NCBI GenBank assembly: GCA_025451955.1
Contig: JANWJJ010000046.1
Span: forward strand, 1-45,525
Length of the DNA: 45,525 bases
Origin: Rudaea sp.
GTDB lineage: Bacteria > Pseudomonadota > Gammaproteobacteria > Xanthomonadales > Rhodanobacteraceae
Direction: 5' to 3'
The notes beneath the pieces were generated by a model that worked only from the letters and a program-made list of their open reading frames with translations, did not search any database and was not told where the DNA came from. Positions 35,168-45,228 of this stretch are shown in pieces; within the stretch, counting starts at the first letter, position 1, and each line of letters begins with the position of its first letter. The position numbers and the translations under genes are program-made.

Positions 35168-35658
35168 TAAAATACGAATGCCAGCGCGAACACGCCGAGC
35201 ATAGTAAAGCACAGCGCCAGTTTGGCCAGAGTGCCGAATAGCAGTCCGATCCAGGTGCCGATGCCGACTTTCGCGGCTTTTTCCACTTTGCTGCCTGCCG
35301 ACAACTCGCCTGCGACTGCGCCCGCAAACGGTCCGAGCAAAAGTCCGGGCAGGCCGAAGAATAATCCGACGATCGTGCCCAGGCTCGCGCCCCACAACGC
35401 ACGTCCACTGGCACCGACGCGCCGCGCGCCAAACAGTCCGGCGACGAAATCGATCAGCAGCGCCAGTGCGCCGAGCACACCGAGCAGGATCAGGGTGAAT
35501 GCGCCGACGTGCTGGAAATGGTCGGCCCAGGCCGCCAGCAGCATGCCGGCGAATACCAGCGGCACGCCGGGCAGGATTGGCACCACGGCGCCAGCGACGC
35601 CGATCAGAATGATCGCACCGGAAAGTATAAAAAGCAGCGTTTGCTGCATTGCAGGCAT
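35167..35658 (-). CDS. DUF456 family membrane protein
   Basis: The 163 residues contain four to five hydrophobic segments with many Gly, such as IILIGVAGAVVPILPGVPLVF and SLGTIVGLFFGLPGLLLGPF, typical of DUF456. Function is unknown. ATG 35658 follows directly on the stop of the upstream lipoprotein gene (TGAATG), which implies coupled translation; ATG 35649 is the alternative. Its stop codon abuts the palindromic element. Confidence 0.82.
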   Translation of the reverse strand: MPAMQQTLLFILSGAIILIGVAGAVVPILPGVPLVFAGMLLAAWADHFQHVGAFTLILLGVLGALALLIDFVAGLFGARRVGASGRALWGASLGTIVGLFFGLPGLLLGPFAGAVAGELSAGSKVEKAAKVGIGTWIGLLFGTLAKLALCFTMLGVFALAFVF

Positions 35659-36513
35659 TCAGCGCACGCCGCGCTGCAGCGCTTCGGTGTCAATCGCGAA
35701 CGCGTCGCGGTATTCGGGCTTGAGCAGATCGTAGAACACCTTGGCCGGCACCTCGATCTGCTGCTTGCCATCGGCATACGCGGCGACCTGGTACGGCGGA
35801 AAGATCAGGGTCAGGCCGATCGCCTTGGTGTCGAGGCCGTCGACCAGGAATACGCGAAAGTTTTCGGCCTTCGGTTCGGTGCCTTGCTCGATCCAGCGCC
35901 GCATGGACTGGATGTCGGACGCCTGCTGCGCAGGCGTCATGGCCGAAGGGTTGTCGCGCACCTTTGCTTCATAACGGCCTTCGAGCTGACGTCGGGCCTC
36001 GGCGCTGAGCGCTTCGAGACCGGCGTCGGCGTTGGTAAACAATTCCATAATGGATAAAAGTTTGCCGTCTGCCGGATGCAGGTTGAAGCTGGCAACGATC
36101 GGTGCGGGATGCGCGCCCCCGGTATCGATATCGCCATCGGCCAGGGCGCTGACAAAAGCCTCGGTATGCCGGGCGATGCTGAAATCCAGGGTGAGGTCGT
36201 AATGGCGCCCGGTCGCGCTGGCAGTTGGCGCCGAATCGAGCAGATCGCGTTTCAGCGGTGCGGCGAAGTCGCGCATTGCCGCGACCAACGGCGCCCACGC
36301 CGGTTGCAGCGCGGGGTAGCGGATGCGGAATTCATAACCCTTGCCGTGGCCGGAATCTTCGCTGGCCGCGGTTTCCGTGGCGTTGGCCGTACCGATCGGC
36401 GCGACGCCGCCGGCGTCGGCGACCGGATGCTGGGTGCAGGCCGTGAGCGCGAAGGCGGCGACCACGATCAGGCACGGAAAAGCGGCGGGATACAAGCGGC
36501 AGATGCGCAACAT
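35659..36513 (-). CDS. DUF3298/RsiV-like lipoprotein
   Basis: This 284-residue protein has a lipoprotein signal ending in the lipobox ALTAC (about residue 26). The N-terminal half of the mature protein (about 55-140) fits the DUF4163/PdaC-like domain. The C-terminal half has the DUF3298 pattern: LHPADGKLLSIMELF, then FRVFLVDGLDTKAIGLTLIFPPYQVAAYADG. Proteins with this pair include RsiV-type anti-sigma factors and wall-associated proteins, but no sigma factor is adjacent. I used ATG 36513 rather than an in-frame TTG four codons upstream. Confidence 0.78.
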   Translation of the reverse strand: MLRICRLYPAAFPCLIVVAAFALTACTQHPVADAGGVAPIGTANATETAASEDSGHGKGYEFRIRYPALQPAWAPLVAAMRDFAAPLKRDLLDSAPTASATGRHYDLTLDFSIARHTEAFVSALADGDIDTGGAHPAPIVASFNLHPADGKLLSIMELFTNADAGLEALSAEARRQLEGRYEAKVRDNPSAMTPAQQASDIQSMRRWIEQGTEPKAENFRVFLVDGLDTKAIGLTLIFPPYQVAAYADGKQQIEVPAKVFYDLLKPEYRDAFAIDTEALQRGVR

Positions 36514-36675
36514 GGCAGATGGCAAGGTTCAGGAAACCGCCACAGTGTAAGGGTTGCGTAGCCGCATGGCCACGTCCGCACCGTCGACTGGCTGGCATGC
36601 GTCGCGCCAGTATCTCCCGTCCGGGAAAACGCGTGTTTGCTGGCGTCGTCGAATAGGAAAAAGTCGCAGGTGCCC

Positions 36676-36703
36676 TTGACAGATCGTGTTGGAGGCGTAT
36701 TTT
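36676..36703 (+). promoter_or_regulatory. Candidate promoter of the giant beta-helix protein gene
   Basis: A perfect -35 hexamer TTGACA (36676-36681) is followed after 16 nt by TATTTT (36698-36703), four of six to the -10 consensus. Transcription would begin near 36710, about 55 nt before ATG 36765. The 251-bp gap from 36514 is shared with the divergent DUF3298 gene; nothing else was recognised in it. Confidence 0.45.
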
Positions 36704-36764
36704 CGCAGGCTCGGAAGCCGTCCCGGTGGGATGGTCTATTGGAAATTCTCTGGAGGGGAAGCTC

Positions 36765-39700
36765 ATGCGGACGATGACTTTTGCACGCGCAGTGATGATT
36801 CGCGCGGTGGCGGTGTTTTTTGGTTTGTTTGCATTGACAGCAACCTGTGCTGCGGCAAGCGGCCCATCGGATTTGCTTCCGCCTCCGCCACGAGTACCTG
36901 CGACACGGCCATCGTCTCCACAAGTATTGCAAGCTCCAGTAAGCGCGTCGTTGAACCTCGCCAATGCCGGCACGTGGCTTGTGAGTCAGCAATACACTTC
37001 AGGCAATGTCGGTGCGTTTCCGTGGACGCCGGGTGATGCGCAACCCGCGCCAACCAATACGCAAGGAGCCACCGCCGAAGGCTTGTTGCGCCTTTATCGC
37101 TTGACGGGCAACGCGGCGTTGTTGAACGCGGCCGTGGCGAATGGACAGTGCCAAGTCAACGACTGCATTCCCAACTGGACTTACTCCTTGCCCGGTAGCG
37201 GCCATCATTTCGCCACGCACGACCCCTTGTTTCTGATCGAGCTTTCGCAGTTCTCCGGCGATCCGCAATACGCAAATTTCGTCAATACGAATTTCTGGCA
37301 GCGGCTAGCGGCTGGCACGTACGGCGCCAACGGCAATCTGGACGCGGCCGGTTACGCGAATTACATCGTGAGCAATCGCACCAGTCAGGGCATTCCCGAA
37401 CTGGCGGCATGGGATATTTCCAAGCTTGTGGTAGCGGCGCACGAAGCCGGCCAGAGCGCGGCCGAGTCGGCCTTCATGAATGGCGTGCTGGCCAGCCTGA
37501 ATGCGGCCGATGGCACGCACAACACTTACGACGTGATCGGCTTGACCGGTGCGATCTGGGCCTCGGCGGTCAGCGGTATTGCGCTCGATCCAACCACAGG
37601 CACATGGGCCGCCGACAATACCACTGCCGATCTGGCAACCAGTCTTCTGTCACATCAGGCGCCCGGCGGCGGGTTTGTGGGCTCGACGGCACAAGCCGTT
37701 AGCGACGCCAATGCCGACGTGCAGACCACCGGTTACGCGCTGCTGGCCTTGTCTACGCTCAACCGCGCGGCGTACATCTCGCAGATTCGGGCAGCGGGCA
37801 ATTACGTCGCTTCACTGCAACAGTCCGGTGGCGAGATCGTTAGTTTTTCCGGAGCAACGGGTAACGAGATTGGCTCGGTTGAATCGCATGGCGAAGCTTC
37901 GGAAGCCTACGCCGACGCGATCGCCGGTGTGGATCGCTGGGTCAATGGTGTCGGTGGTGCCGACACCGGCGATTGCTCGATTCAGACCAGCCCTTGCCTC
38001 ACGATTGCCTACGCGATTTCGCAAGCCGGCCCCGGCAACACCGTGCATATCGCTGCGGGTCAGTACATCAATCCCCTCATCGTTACCCTGGATGGTTTGA
38101 AGCTGGTCGGCGAAGACCCAAGCAACAAGCCGGTCATCGAACGCATCTCCGGCAGCACCAATCAGGCTCTGCTGGTCATCAACGGCGCCAAGAATGTTTC
38201 CGTGCAGAACCTGCATTTCGCGATGGATCAATCCTTCGTCGCCGAGGGCATCATCGCCAACGGCTTCGTCGACGGGCTTTCCATCGCCAACAACGATTTT
38301 GTGGATTCGCAAAGTGTTTCCGGCACGAGTTCCAAGTATTCGTGGCGCAACGCGATCAGCATCAACGACGACAACGGCAATTCGCAGGGAATTGGCCACA
38401 CCACGGGCTCGAACGTGTCGATTACCGGCAACACCATCGCCGGCACCGCCAACATTGGCAGTGGCGTATTCCTGCGCAGCGGTGTCGATATGGATAACGG
38501 CGTCGGCACGATCAGCGGCAACACCATCGCCACTGGCGTGCAGGATATCCATGTGCGCTTTGCGACCACGACAGCGTCTTCGTCCGGCACCACGACCCTG
38601 ATCGACGGCAACACGCTCAATGGCCGCGGACTGGAGTTCGATGCGCCGAACGGTGGCGTTGGCGCGATTACCATCAGCAACAATCACATCAATGCGCCGG
38701 TCTTTGCCAGCGGCTGTACAGCCGCCGATTGCTCGCTGGTACGCCTGACCGACAACCAGCAGAACATTTCGACCACGCTCAGCGGCAACACGTTTGCCGG
38801 TTACAGCGGCACTTACCGCGGCGTGTTGGTCGAGAACTATCCCGGCGTCGCCCTGACCGGCAACACCTTTACTCCGGCCAACGGCGCGACGAACTTCGTC
38901 TCGCTGGTGGTCAGCAACAAGGAAATCAACAGCGACAACCCGCCCGAAGCGCCATATGCGATGACGCTGACAGCCACAGGCAACACCTTCAACGGCAGCG
39001 GCACGTCTGGCGCGGGTACCGCGGTTGAATTCCTCGATGACAACGATGCCAATGGCACAGCGGCCTTCGGCAGCTTGATCTTCGGTGGCGCGGGCGTCGG
39101 GCAAGCCAATAACTTCAATGGCAATCTGCGCTGGTATTTCCACCTCGACGACTACAATTGCTCCACCAACACCAATGCAGTGGGCGCGACCCCCGGCGGT
39201 CCGAGCCCGCAGTGCGGGTTCCTTGATTACAACAACGTCAACGCGCCGGGCGGGCTACCGAATACTTTCGTGCGCCCTTTCATGGGTAACGTGAGTGCGG
39301 CAAACAACGACTTCGCTGGCGTGCAGCCGAGCGCGATGAACGCGACGCAGCTGAACGTTTTGTCCGCGCAAACTTATGACAAACGCGCCAATCCCGTGCT
39401 CGGCATGGTCGATTATGGCGTGACCGAAACCGAGCCGGTGGTTTACGTCGACGCCAGCTTTGCCGGCGGCAATTACGGCGACACCGAATCCTTCCCGTTT
39501 GCCAATGCCAGCGGCGCCTGCGCGGCGACCACCGCGTATTTCGGCGTGAATGCGTTCGCCACGATTCCCGATGGTCTGATGCATGTGATCAATGCCGGCA
39601 CCGTGTGCGTGGCCAAGGGCAACTACGCGGCGGGCGTGAACATCGCCAATAACGTGCAGTTGATCGGCGATGGCAATACCGCGTCGGATACCGTCGTCAC

Positions 39701-42700
39701 CGGCGCCATGACCCTCAACGCCAGCGGCGTTGCCGGCACGCCGTTGCTGATGCATAACCTGCGCGTGAGCAACAGCGCTGGCAAGGGCGTGGCCGTGGGT
39801 ACGGCTTCGTATCTGACGTTCGACGGCGTCGCGTTTGCCGGCAATGGCGACTCGGGCCTGGATTTCGGCGCCACCTCCGACACCATCGTCGTCAGCAACA
39901 GCCTGTTCGACAGCAATGTCGGCGCCGGCCTGCGCACGGCGACGACCGCGCAGGTGAGCAATGTCACGATTACCGGTTCCACATTCAGCAATAACGCCGC
40001 GGGCATCATTCTGTTTGGCGCATCCGGTAGCGGCAATGGCCAGATAACGAACTGGACCATCGGCAACAGCCAGTTCCTCAGCAACGAAAACTCCGACACG
40101 AATCCGGATGGTTTCGGCGGCGGCATCTGGCTTAAGACCGGCGGCGCGGGCAGCGCCATTAGCGGCTTCAGCGTGACCGGTTCGACCTTCGCCGATAACG
40201 GCAGCAGCAAGACGCTGAATCAGGTCGGCATTACCGTGCGCGCACGGCCCAACACGACGATGCAAAACGTGAACATCTGCAACAACACCTTCAGCGAGAC
40301 AGCGACGCCGGGCACGCAGCTGACCGGCATCAATGTGTTCGACGATACCGGCAACACTGGCTATCAGCCGATTACGGTTTGCTCCAGCAATACCTTCAGC
40401 GGTTTGGGCCACAGCATCAGCGGCCTGGAACAGCACACGTCGCGCGGCACCCAGCCGGTTGTCTACATCACCGGCGGCATGATCGCGAATACCGAATACA
40501 TCAATGGCCCAGTCACGCGCGTGCGCGACAGCGCCCTGTTCCCGACGATCACGCTGGCAATGAACAACGCCGGCACGCAAGCTGGCGACACCATCCTGAT
40601 CGGCAGCGGCTTGTACAACGAAAACGTCACCGTCACCCACGACAACATGACCCTGACTGGCGGCGGCACCACGGCCAGCGTGATCGACGGCGGCAACGCC
40701 GCGGTTCCGGGCATTACTTTGCCAAACGGCCGCCTTGCCACGACGATCAGCAATCTGGCCGTGCAGAACGTGCATCAATCCTGCATCTATGGCGCGCTCG
40801 GCAACAACAATACGACCGTCACCGGTACATTGTTGAGCAATTGCCGCGCCGATCTGGGCAGCGCCAACGGCGGCGGCCTGTACATGAACGGGCCGGTCGA
40901 CAGCGTGACGATAAGCAACAACGAAGTGACCGCCTCGGCGGCCCGCGGCATCGTGATCTGGAACGGCGCCAAGACGCGTATCGCGATCACCGGCAACAAC
41001 GTGCACGACATGGCCGGCTGCTGCGGTATCGAATTGCAGGATGGCACCGCCTCGGGCGTTACCGTCACTGGCAACACGGTACAGAACACGGGCGATTCCG
41101 GCATGGCCTTCATCCAATTGACTTCGGGTGCAGGCCCCAATCTGATAGCGAACAACACGATCAGCAACACCGGTCGTTTCGGCATCGAGATCAAGATTCC
41201 GAACGGCACCGGCGCGGCCAGCGGCGACGGCTCTATTGTCGTCAATGGCAATACCCTGACCGCTGGCGCCAACGCTGCGAATCTTGATGACCGAGCGGGC
41301 ATTGCGGTGATCCGTCGCGGCTACTGCAATACCTGCGGCGAAACCGACATCACCACCGGTGTTATCGTCAGCGGCAATACCGTCAGCGGTTGGCAGCCGT
41401 CCACGGGTAGCTCAAATCAGGGCTTCGGCATTGTCGTCGAGGGCACCAATTCGCAGGTGTCCGGCAACACGCTCAGCGGCAACCAGATTGGCGTGCAGTT
41501 CCAGGCCGGCAATGCGGGTTATCCGAGCGACAGCAACCAGAACGCCAGCGATGCCTTCTTCTCGCGCGGCGACGCGCCGAATACCTGCGCCCTGCTGGGC
41601 AGCAACACCGATTCGTCCAACGGCACGGATTTCCTTGCCGTGACCAATCCGCCGGGCATGCCGATCCAGGCCTTGGTGCACAACACCACGCGTGGCACGT
41701 TCTACTGCACGATCCAGTCGGCAATAAATGATGCGATAACCCAGAACGGCGACACCATCGCCGTGGACCCCGGTTCGTTTGCCGAGAATGTGTCGGTGAC
41801 CAAGGGCGTGATTCTGCAAGGTCCGAAAGCGGGCATCGCCGGTTACGATGCCTCGCGCGATGGCACCGGCGAGGCGGTACTCTCACCAACGACGCCGACG
41901 ACCAACAACGCTTCGGTCGTGCTGATCGCCGCCAATAACGTGACATTCGACGGTTTCACGATCCAGAACGTCAACAACATAGCGATCGCCTCGGGCGGCA
42001 ACTATGGCGGTTCGGGTAACAACGCGCAGATCGTCAACAACCGCATCCTTGATATCCAGGCCGGTTCGGGCCTGTACACCAATGGTCCGTACCCCGCCGT
42101 TGCGGGCTGGACCATTGCACGCAATCTGGTGCGCAACGTCGTGTCGAATATCGGCTCGGGCATCAATTACTGGGCTGCAAACGGTGGCGTGATCACTGCC
42201 AACCACGTTGAGCAGTCCGGTTTCGGCGGCATTCAGGCCGTCAATTCCAGCAACGTGCAGATCACCGGCAACACGATCAGCAACACGGCGCACAGCGGCA
42301 TCAATATCGGCACGATCAGCGGCAGTGCTGACGGCAACGTGGTCAGCGGCAACACGCTGAGCAATGCCAATACCAGCGGCAACTCGGTTGAAGGTGGTCT
42401 GACCCTGAGCAGTGGCGTCACCAACGTGACGTTCACCTGCAACGCGGTCAGCGGCAGCGGTACCAATGGCTTCGCCACGGGCACTGCGTCGAGCGCAACG
42501 CCGGGCGCGCATGTGTTCGATAATGCGATCACCGTTGCCAGCGATATCAGCAACAATCAGTCGGCGGCGATCGCCATCGGCTCGAACTGGTACGGCGGCA
42601 GCGCGGCGACGGTCGGTGGCAGCAATGCAGCCGGCGCGCAGGTGGCCGCCCCGTTGTCGGCGAATCCGATCGGCAATCCGGCATGCGGCGACAACACGCC

Positions 42701-44057
42701 GACGCAGATTGTCGTTGTGTCCGGCAGCGGCCAGCACGCACTGATCACCAGTGCATTCGGCAGTCCGCTGGTGGCGCGCGTGCAGGATGCGCTCGGTGGC
42801 GCGGTGATAGGCGAGCCAGTGACGTTCACTCCGCCCGCCAGCGGCGCTTCGGCGAACCTGGCGACGCCGGTCGGCACCAGCAACTACAACGGCATGTTCA
42901 GCACCACCGCGATCGCCAACAGCATGGCTGGTTCCTACAACGTGTTGTTTGCCGATACCAATTACGCCGGTATCGTGCCGGCCAGCTTCACGCTGTACAA
43001 CGAGCGCGCGCCGGCGACGATCGCGCTCAATGCCTCCGATCTGAACGTCACCTACGACGGTAATCCGCACGCGGTCAGTGCGACCACGAGCCCGGCCGGA
43101 CTGAACTACAGCGTGACCTATAACGGAAGCCTGACGGCGCCAAGTGCGGTCGGCAGCTACAACGTGGTGGCGACCATCACCGATCCGTCCTACAGCGGCA
43201 GCACCAGCGGCACCTTGACCATCACGGCGGCCTCAGCACCGGACTTGGGCGTGACCATCAACGATGGCCGTCAATACGTGCAGTACGGCAAGACCTTGAC
43301 CTACACGATCACGGTGAACAACGTCGGCAATACCGTCATTGGCAGTGGCACCGTCAGCGACACCTTGCCGCCGGAACTGGATGCGAGTACGGCGACGGCG
43401 CAGTGTTTCGTTGCAGGTGTGGCTACGTGTACGGCACCGATCAACACAGCCACCGGCGTATTGAGTGGCACGGTGAGCAATATACCGATCGGTGGCGGCG
43501 CGACCTTCGTGATTACGGCCACAGTCAGCACCGCGCCGAACCTCGCCAGCGATCAGGTGGTCAATCAGGTCACGGTCGGTACCAGTGGTGACAGCAACAG
43601 TGCCAACGACACCGCAACCTCGACCACGCAGATCGTCATCTACCGCGATGGCTTCGAGAGCGGCGGCGACGGCGCGCAGGCGGCGATTGCCGGCATGCAC
43701 GGCATCGGAACCTTGAACGATGCCAGCATGTTTGCGTTCGATCCGGCACAGGCGCCGCAGTCGGGCAATGCGCTGGCGACATGGACGCGCGCGACCGATG
43801 CGCGGGGCCGCGAGGTGTTCCGCATCGAATCGTTGCGTGTTGCCGGCAACGTGCTGGTGCAGCTCGTGTCCAGCGATGCCAGCGGGCACGAAGCGCACAC
43901 CGCCTGGATGCCGCTCGGAAAGCAGACGGCGGGTTTGGCCTTGGCCGAAACGAAGACCACGCGCGCGGTCATCCTCGTCGGTGCGGATAACGGCGGCCTG
44001 CAAGCGGCGATTCCGTCGTGGGCCACGCTGCCACTGACGATCTACACCGCGCAGTAA
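36765..44057 (+). CDS. Giant secreted multi-domain beta-helix protein (2,430 residues)
   Basis: ATG 36765 has a strong GGAGGGG 6 nt upstream. A signal peptide spans about 1-32. Residues about 60-390 are helical and look like an alpha/alpha-toroid. Four parallel beta-helix modules follow, at about 396-880, 886-1226, 1226-1626 and 1626-1979. Most carry a header of the type GDTI...G.Y.ENV.VT and turns such as ITGNTIS. Then come an Ig-like domain (about 1979-2086), an MBG-like domain (2086-2156, LNVTYDGNPHAV), a DUF11-like domain (2156-2289, YGKTLTYTITVNNVGNT), the motif IVIYRDGFES (about 2290) and an unrecognised 130-residue end. It is probably a surface or secreted adhesin or glycan-binding protein. 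No enzymatic motif was found. Likely promoter and terminator flank it, so it is monocistronic. Domain borders are approximate. Confidence 0.85.
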   Translation: MRTMTFARAVMIRAVAVFFGLFALTATCAAASGPSDLLPPPPRVPATRPSSPQVLQAPVSASLNLANAGTWLVSQQYTSGNVGAFPWTPGDAQPAPTNTQGATAEGLLRLYRLTGNAALLNAAVANGQCQVNDCIPNWTYSLPGSGHHFATHDPLFLIELSQFSGDPQYANFVNTNFWQRLAAGTYGANGNLDAAGYANYIVSNRTSQGIPELAAWDISKLVVAAHEAGQSAAESAFMNGVLASLNAADGTHNTYDVIGLTGAIWASAVSGIALDPTTGTWAADNTTADLATSLLSHQAPGGGFVGSTAQAVSDANADVQTTGYALLALSTLNRAAYISQIRAAGNYVASLQQSGGEIVSFSGATGNEIGSVESHGEASEAYADAIAGVDRWVNGVGGADTGDCSIQTSPCLTIAYAISQAGPGNTVHIAAGQYINPLIVTLDGLKLVGEDPSNKPVIERISGSTNQALLVINGAKNVSVQNLHFAMDQSFVAEGIIANGFVDGLSIANNDFVDSQSVSGTSSKYSWRNAISINDDNGNSQGIGHTTGSNVSITGNTIAGTANIGSGVFLRSGVDMDNGVGTISGNTIATGVQDIHVRFATTTASSSGTTTLIDGNTLNGRGLEFDAPNGGVGAITISNNHINAPVFASGCTAADCSLVRLTDNQQNISTTLSGNTFAGYSGTYRGVLVENYPGVALTGNTFTPANGATNFVSLVVSNKEINSDNPPEAPYAMTLTATGNTFNGSGTSGAGTAVEFLDDNDANGTAAFGSLIFGGAGVGQANNFNGNLRWYFHLDDYNCSTNTNAVGATPGGPSPQCGFLDYNNVNAPGGLPNTFVRPFMGNVSAANNDFAGVQPSAMNATQLNVLSAQTYDKRANPVLGMVDYGVTETEPVVYVDASFAGGNYGDTESFPFANASGACAATTAYFGVNAFATIPDGLMHVINAGTVCVAKGNYAAGVNIANNVQLIGDGNTASDTVVTGAMTLNASGVAGTPLLMHNLRVSNSAGKGVAVGTASYLTFDGVAFAGNGDSGLDFGATSDTIVVSNSLFDSNVGAGLRTATTAQVSNVTITGSTFSNNAAGIILFGASGSGNGQITNWTIGNSQFLSNENSDTNPDGFGGGIWLKTGGAGSAISGFSVTGSTFADNGSSKTLNQVGITVRARPNTTMQNVNICNNTFSETATPGTQLTGINVFDDTGNTGYQPITVCSSNTFSGLGHSISGLEQHTSRGTQPVVYITGGMIANTEYINGPVTRVRDSALFPTITLAMNNAGTQAGDTILIGSGLYNENVTVTHDNMTLTGGGTTASVIDGGNAAVPGITLPNGRLATTISNLAVQNVHQSCIYGALGNNNTTVTGTLLSNCRADLGSANGGGLYMNGPVDSVTISNNEVTASAARGIVIWNGAKTRIAITGNNVHDMAGCCGIELQDGTASGVTVTGNTVQNTGDSGMAFIQLTSGAGPNLIANNTISNTGRFGIEIKIPNGTGAASGDGSIVVNGNTLTAGANAANLDDRAGIAVIRRGYCNTCGETDITTGVIVSGNTVSGWQPSTGSSNQGFGIVVEGTNSQVSGNTLSGNQIGVQFQAGNAGYPSDSNQNASDAFFSRGDAPNTCALLGSNTDSSNGTDFLAVTNPPGMPIQALVHNTTRGTFYCTIQSAINDAITQNGDTIAVDPGSFAENVSVTKGVILQGPKAGIAGYDASRDGTGEAVLSPTTPTTNNASVVLIAANNVTFDGFTIQNVNNIAIASGGNYGGSGNNAQIVNNRILDIQAGSGLYTNGPYPAVAGWTIARNLVRNVVSNIGSGINYWAANGGVITANHVEQSGFGGIQAVNSSNVQITGNTISNTAHSGINIGTISGSADGNVVSGNTLSNANTSGNSVEGGLTLSSGVTNVTFTCNAVSGSGTNGFATGTASSATPGAHVFDNAITVASDISNNQSAAIAIGSNWYGGSAATVGGSNAAGAQVAAPLSANPIGNPACGDNTPTQIVVVSGSGQHALITSAFGSPLVARVQDALGGAVIGEPVTFTPPASGASANLATPVGTSNYNGMFSTTAIANSMAGSYNVLFADTNYAGIVPASFTLYNERAPATIALNASDLNVTYDGNPHAVSATTSPAGLNYSVTYNGSLTAPSAVGSYNVVATITDPSYSGSTSGTLTITAASAPDLGVTINDGRQYVQYGKTLTYTITVNNVGNTVIGSGTVSDTLPPELDASTATAQCFVAGVATCTAPINTATGVLSGTVSNIPIGGGATFVITATVSTAPNLASDQVVNQVTVGTSGDSNSANDTATSTTQIVIYRDGFESGGDGAQAAIAGMHGIGTLNDASMFAFDPAQAPQSGNALATWTRATDARGREVFRIESLRVAGNVLVQLVSSDASGHEAHTAWMPLGKQTAGLALAETKTTRAVILVGADNGGLQAAIPSWATLPLTIYTAQ

Positions 44058-44070
44058 ATCCACAGACATG

Positions 44071-44103
44071 CGCAAACCCCGGTCCTCGTGGCCGGGGTTT
44101 GCG
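44071..44103. terminator. Strong hairpin terminator between convergent genes
   Basis: CGCAAACCCCGG (44071-44082) pairs perfectly with CCGGGGTTTGCG (44092-44103) around a 9-nt loop, followed by TTTGTGG. A 12-bp stem right after the giant gene and before the convergent permease gene could stop transcription from both sides, though the T-run is short. Confidence 0.7.
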
Positions 44104-44130
44104 TTTGTGGGGAGTCGATTCGGCGGTGGA

Positions 44131-45228
44131 TCAATCCAGGCGTTTGCGCGTGCGCGCGATGGCGATGCCGAGCACGATCACGCAGAACGCCGCGAGCGCG
44201 GCCAGTTCTGGCCACAGTTCGGTGAGACTTGCGCCACGCAGCATGATGCCGCGGATCAGGCGCATGAAATGCGTCATCGGGAAAATCTCGGCCAGGTATT
44301 GCGCTGGTTTCGGCATGCCCTGAAACGGAAATACGAAACCGGACAGCAGAATCTGCGGCAGAAAGGTGAAGAACGCGAGTTGCATCGCCTGGAATTGACT
44401 GCGCGCCAACGTCGAAATGAACACGCCGAGTGCAAGCGACGCAATGATGAATGCCAGCGACGCGGCATAGACATCCAGCAGCGTGCCACGGATCGGCACA
44501 TGAAAGATCAGCATGCCGAGCAGCAACACCACGCTGACCTGGATCAGACCGATACCAACGAAGGGCAGTACCTTGCCGATGGTCAGTTCCGCGGGCGACA
44601 CCGGCGTGGCGATCAGGAATTCCAGATTGCCGCGTTCGCGTTCGCGCACGATCGCCATCGCGGTGAACATCACCATGGTCATGGTCAGGATCACGCCGAT
44701 CAATCCCGGCACGGTGTTGACCGGCGCGCGTCGCTCGGGATTGTAAAAATTTACAATTTCCACATTTACTGGTGGTGCCGATTGGCTGGAATCTAGCAAG
44801 GATGCGAGCGGCAGAGCAGCAAGCTGATGCGCGGCTTGTTGCACGACTTGATCGGAGCCGTCGACCACAATCTGCAATGGCGGCCGGTCGCTGCCGGCCA
44901 GTCGCCGCTCGAAATCCGGCGGAATCACCAGCGCGGCGCTGATTTTTCCGGCGCGCAGCAGGTCGTCGATCTGCTGCGGCGTGGACAGGCGATACTTGAA
45001 ATCCATCACCTCGGTTTGCGCCAGGGCGGCAACGACTTCGCGCGAATGTGCGGTGCGCGCCTGATCGAGCACGGCGGCGTCGAGATGGCGGATATCCATA
45101 TTGATGGCGTAACCGAACAGCAGCAACTGCATGGTCGGAATGCCGACGATCATCGCAAAGGTGAGGCGGTCGCGGCGCAACTGGCGCAGTTCCTTGACCA
45201 CGATCGAGAACAGCCGGCGCAGATTCAT
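44131..45228 (-). CDS. ABC-2 type exporter permease
   Basis: The 365 residues show one N-terminal membrane helix (about 20-40, after VVKELRQLRRDRLTFAMIV), a periplasmic domain of about 140 residues and five C-terminal helices. The RERERGNLEFLIATPVSPAELTIGK stretch, here broken by a loop, marks the ABC2_membrane_3 family (YhhJ/YbhR-like). These export drugs or lipophilic compounds with a cognate ATPase. ATG 45228 overlaps the stop of the upstream ATPase gene by 4 bp. The gene is convergent with the giant protein gene; a functional link is not shown. Confidence 0.87.
   Translation of the reverse strand: MNLRRLFSIVVKELRQLRRDRLTFAMIVGIPTMQLLLFGYAINMDIRHLDAAVLDQARTAHSREVVAALAQTEVMDFKYRLSTPQQIDDLLRAGKISAALVIPPDFERRLAGSDRPPLQIVVDGSDQVVQQAAHQLAALPLASLLDSSQSAPPVNVEIVNFYNPERRAPVNTVPGLIGVILTMTMVMFTAMAIVRERERGNLEFLIATPVSPAELTIGKVLPFVGIGLIQVSVVLLLGMLIFHVPIRGTLLDVYAASLAFIIASLALGVFISTLARSQFQAMQLAFFTFLPQILLSGFVFPFQGMPKPAQYLAEIFPMTHFMRLIRGIMLRGASLTELWPELAALAAFCVIVLGIAIARTRKRLD

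Noticed and set aside
39255-41117. Long open frame of about 620 codons antisense to the giant gene
   Set aside because: High-GC genes leave long open frames on the opposite strand. Its composition mirrors the sense repeats and no domain was recognised. The same applies to frames opposite gatB, prc, mreC and nrdJa.
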